NCBI GenBank assembly: GCA_002049945.1
Contig: MVCT01000066.1
Span: forward strand, 1 to 6,809
Direction: 5' to 3'
DNA length: 6,809 nt
Source of the DNA: Candidatus Cloacimonas sp. 4484_140
GTDB taxonomy: Bacteria; Cloacimonadota; Cloacimonadia; JGIOTU-2
Shown here: positions 4,752 through 6,809 of the stretch, one piece after another
Numbering within the stretch: the stretch's first letter is position 1
How the letters are laid out: the number at the start of each line of letters is the position of its first letter
Program-made: the position numbers and the translations under genes
The notes under the pieces: generated by a model
What the model was told of the DNA's origin: nothing
Databases searched by the model: none
The model's input: only the letters and a program-made list of their open reading frames with translations

Positions 4752-5987
4752 ATGGCATTTAATTTGATTTCTATTATTGAAGAATTTTCCCGGCTGAAGC
4801 AGATCGACAGAGAAAAAATAGCTGAGATCATCAGGGAAAGTTTGGAGTCCACACTTCAAAAAAAACTTTCTGAGGAAACTGAACTTATAGTTGAGATTAA
4901 TTTTAATGAAAACGAAGTAGTGGCAAAATTCGATGCTGTAGTTGTTGAAGAATCCACAGGTTTCCTCGATGAAATAATACTTGAAGAAGCAAAAAAGATC
5001 AATCATGAAGCAGAGATCGGTGATATCATTCCTCTTGAAATGCCAGTGTCCGATTTCGGACGCAAGACGATACAATCTGCACGCCAGGCAATAATAAATA
5101 GACTCAGAGAGTCTGAGACTGAAAAGGTCAAAGTGGACTATGAAAAGCAAAAAGGGGAGATCATTTCCGGTGCTGTGAAAAGGGTTGAATATAATGGTTA
5201 CATTATTGATATTGGATTTACCGATGCACTTCTGCCAACTGAAGAACAGGTGGAAACGGAATTCTATAAAGCCGGTGATTTTCTGAAAGCTTATGTTGAA
5301 AGTATTCGTCAGTCAAAAAACGGTGTGCGTGTCATCCTTTCAAGAAAACGTCCGGAATTCATTATAAAACTTTTCGAAAACGAGATACCTGAAATTGCAG
5401 ATAGTATTGTAGTGATTAAGAAAATTGTTCGGGAACCGGGTTTTAGAACAAAGGTTGCTGTAGCGAGTAATGATGAGAATGTCGATCCCTATGGAAGCTG
5501 TATCGGTCCAAAAGGAATCCGTATTGAAGAGATCCGTAAAGAGCTTCATGGCGAAAAGGTTGATGTTGTACTCTGGAGCGATAACTCCGAAGAATTCATA
5601 AGAAATGCTGTTGGTCCCGAACTTGTGAAGCGTGTCTATCTTGCTGATAAAGGACGATTTGCCCAGATAATCGTTAATGAAGATAATAAAAATATTGCAA
5701 TTGGCAAAGGCGGTAAAAACATCAAACTTGCTGCGAAATTGACTAATTACAAACTCGATGTCCTTCTTGAAGAAGAATATGAAGAGATCGCAGCGAATGA
5801 ACGCCGCATCACAAGTCCCATCTTCGATCTTGATGGAGTTGCTGAAAAAGTCGGTAAGATCCTTCATGAAGCCGGATACACCTCGGTGCAGGATATACAT
5901 CTTGCTACAGTTAAAGAATTGACTCATATTGAAGGTGTGGGCGTAAAAACTGCTGAAAAGATCAAAGAATCTGCTAAATATTTTTAA
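4752..5987 (+). CDS. nusA: Transcription termination/antitermination factor NusA
   Basis: A 411-residue RNA polymerase-binding protein that modulates pausing, intrinsic termination and antitermination. Domains: N-terminal RNAP-binding domain 1-~130 (MAFNLISIIEEF...); S1 domain ~133-200 (KGEIISGAVKRVEYNGYIIDIG ... LPTEEQ); KH1 ~201-275 with DPYGSCIGPKG (245-255); KH2 ~280-345 with GKGG (318-321); and one C-terminal helix-hairpin-helix domain ~357-411 (GVAEKVGKILHEAGY ... IEGVGVKTAEKI). E. coli NusA is longer, with two acidic repeats; a shorter form with a single C-terminal HhH is common elsewhere. The ATG at 4752 is chosen because AGAGG lies 5 nt before it and family members start this way; the frame is open upstream to another ATG at 4704 inside rimP, which lacks a ribosome site and adds a charged, non-homologous tail. 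Its TAA overlaps the ylxR ATG (TAATG). Confidence 0.97.
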   Translation: MAFNLISIIEEFSRLKQIDREKIAEIIRESLESTLQKKLSEETELIVEINFNENEVVAKFDAVVVEESTGFLDEIILEEAKKINHEAEIGDIIPLEMPVSDFGRKTIQSARQAIINRLRESETEKVKVDYEKQKGEIISGAVKRVEYNGYIIDIGFTDALLPTEEQVETEFYKAGDFLKAYVESIRQSKNGVRVILSRKRPEFIIKLFENEIPEIADSIVVIKKIVREPGFRTKVAVASNDENVDPYGSCIGPKGIRIEEIRKELHGEKVDVVLWSDNSEEFIRNAVGPELVKRVYLADKGRFAQIIVNEDNKNIAIGKGGKNIKLAAKLTNYKLDVLLEEEYEEIAANERRITSPIFDLDGVAEKVGKILHEAGYTSVQDIHLATVKELTHIEGVGVKTAEKIKESAKYF

Positions 5988-6208
5988 TGCCGAATAAAGC
6001 TTCGAATAAAGGTCATATACCTGTTCGAACATGTGTGATATGCAAAGAAAAAGGTTCGAAGTACTCGATGCATAGGTTCGTGATACAGAAAGGTACTATC
6101 CTCTTTGACGAGAAAAATGTGCTTGATGGAAGAGGATATTATTACTGTGATAAGGAAAAATGCAAAGCTTCGTTAGACTTATGGTTAAAGAAAGCAAAGA
6201 AAAAGTAG
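5987..6208 (+). CDS. ylxR: YlxR family RNA-binding protein (DUF448)
   Basis: A 73-residue basic protein with the family pattern: PVRTCVIC (12-19), RFVIQKGTILFDEKN (30-44), the GRG turn (48-50) and CDKEKC (54-59). The four cysteines at 16, 19, 54 and 59 may bind zinc. YlxR is encoded between nusA and infB in many bacteria. In Bacillus subtilis it has been reported to bind the RNase P RNA and modulate RNase P (RnpM) and to act as a nucleoid-associated regulator; which applies here is unknown. Start and nusA stop share a base (TAATG), implying translational coupling. Confidence 0.92.
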   Translation: MPNKASNKGHIPVRTCVICKEKGSKYSMHRFVIQKGTILFDEKNVLDGRGYYYCDKEKCKASLDLWLKKAKKK

Positions 6209-6492
6209 CAAACATGCTTCGGATTGCAAGGAAAGCAAAAGCCGTTGCAATGGGCAGGATAGCTGTTGAAAGGAGCATCAAAAAGGGTGAAACCTTGCTC
6301 ATTTTTGCAGGTAAGAAGGAAAATAATTTCATGAGAAAACGAGCACAGGATTGCATATCAAGAGGGATTAAAATATCTCATCTTTTTGATGACAGTGAAT
6401 TGAGCAATATTTTTGGACGGCAAAAATTGACTCTTGTGGCAGTAATTGACAAGAATTTCACAAGGGGCATAAATGAGATTTTAGAAAGTTAA
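6160..6492 (+). CDS. ylxQ: L7Ae-like RNA-binding protein YlxQ
   Basis: A 110-residue protein of the ribosomal L7Ae/L30e family, which generally binds kink-turn RNA. Homologous features are NMLRIARKAKAVAMG (18-32, matching the LGLARRAGK-type N-terminal helix), ETLLIFAGKKENN (44-56), and TLVAVIDKNFTRGI (91-104). B. subtilis YlxQ is about 100 residues and lies in the same operon position. Start choice is uncertain: ATG 6160 has AAGGA 3 nt upstream and overlaps ylxR by 49 nt; ATG 6181, seven codons later, suits homologue lengths but has no ribosome site. The overlap suggests coupled translation. The last base-paired contact residues of the family cannot be judged by eye. infB starts 9 nt after its stop. 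Confidence 0.85.
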   Translation: MQSFVRLMVKESKEKVANMLRIARKAKAVAMGRIAVERSIKKGETLLIFAGKKENNFMRKRAQDCISRGIKISHLFDDSELSNIFGRQKLTLVAVIDKNFTRGINEILES

Positions 6493-6501
6493 AGGATATA
6501 T

Positions 6502-6809
6502 ATGGATCAAATCAGAGTGTATGAACTGGCTCGCGAACTCAAGATCTCCCCTCAGGCGCTTATCTCAATTTTGAGGACTCTGAAGGTGAAAGTTAAAAGC
6601 CACATGAGCCATCTGGAAGATGATACTGTTGCTCAAGTAAAACAGATGTTCCAAGAACAGTTGGACGCTGCAAAAGCACGTCAGAAACAGAGAAAGAATT
6701 ACCAGCAGCAGCAGCGACAGAGACGCCTTGAAAAACTGAAAAAAGAAGAAAAGAAGCAAACTCAAAAGAAAGAAGATAAAAAAGAAGAGAAGAAAGAGCC
6801 AGGGAAAAG
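6502..6809 (+). CDS. infB: Translation initiation factor IF-2, N-terminal part (runs off right edge)
   Basis: The first 102 codons of IF-2, the GTPase that places initiator tRNA on the 30S subunit and promotes subunit joining. The IF2 N-terminal subdomain is recognisable: IRVYELARELKISPQALISI (4-23), then VKSHMSHLEDDTV (31-43), the standard KSHMS motif. From about residue 55 comes a highly charged linker rich in Gln, Lys, Arg and Glu (RQKQRKNYQQQQRQRR, then mainly K and E), typical of the variable region before the G domain, which lies beyond the edge. AAAGGA at 6491-6496 overlaps the ylxQ stop and lies 5 nt before the ATG. Last visible gene of the nusA cluster. Confidence 0.95.
   Translation, partial: MDQIRVYELARELKISPQALISILRTLKVKVKSHMSHLEDDTVAQVKQMFQEQLDAAKARQKQRKNYQQQQRQRRLEKLKKEEKKQTQKKEDKKEEKKEPGK

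Noticed and set aside
4470..5150. 226-codon open frame antisense to rimP and nusA
   Set aside because: It is Phe-, Cys- and Tyr-rich with no family signature and lies wholly opposite two confidently identified genes; it is a compositional shadow.
5340..6032. 230-codon open frame antisense to nusA
   Set aside because: Low-complexity Phe/Ile-rich product opposite a conserved gene, with no recognisable domain.

Overview
The window is AT-rich, with a compact bacterial layout and a bacterial transcription/translation operon (rimP-nusA-ylxR-ylxQ-infB). The source looks like an uncultured or little-studied bacterium. The NifS-SelD fusion and the CGTTCCCAAGC-type palindromic repeats recall FCB-group candidate lineages such as Cloacimonadota, but this is a low-confidence impression and no marker here fixes the taxon.

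Left part (1-1326, minus strand): an alpha/beta hydrolase runs off the left edge. Upstream of it on the same strand, 52 nt away, is a 215-residue protein with an eight-cysteine N-terminus and no function I can assign. They are probably co-transcribed. A 157-nt divergent intergenic region (1327-1483) holds a -10 box for each direction. A near-perfect 16-bp palindrome overlaps the leftward -10.

Centre (1484-3694, plus strand): one 736-residue protein joins a PLP-dependent cysteine desulfurase (NifS/IscS type, complete, catalytic Cys327) to a complete selenophosphate synthetase (SelD, catalytic Cys405). The expected role is to release selenium (or sulfur) from (seleno)cysteine and hand it to the selenophosphate-forming domain of the same chain. 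No selA, selB, tRNA-Sec or selU is in the window, so the use made of selenophosphate cannot be seen here.

Non-coding centre (3695-4254, 560 nt): I see no credible gene. It contains two perfect 11-bp-stem hairpins that are reverse complements of each other except for one compensatory base-pair change. They lie inside a possible element bounded by 9-bp inverted repeats. A strong Rho-independent terminator follows at 4076-4107, and a terminator-like hairpin at 4211-4236 lies just ahead of rimP and may be an attenuator.

Right part (4255-6809, plus strand): the conserved rimP-nusA-ylxR-ylxQ-infB cluster. The genes couple small-subunit maturation (RimP), transcription elongation/termination control (NusA), two small RNA-binding proteins (YlxR and the L7Ae-like YlxQ) and translation initiation (IF-2). 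Junctions are tight: 8 nt rimP-nusA, a 1-nt overlap nusA-ylxR, about 49 nt overlap ylxR-ylxQ, 9 nt ylxQ-infB. infB is cut by the right edge after its first 102 codons.

The most noteworthy items are the cysteine desulfurase-SelD fusion, the inverted pair of covarying palindromes, the hairpin in the rimP leader, and an A AAA AAG slippery heptamer at the end of rimP whose -1 frame runs openly into nusA.
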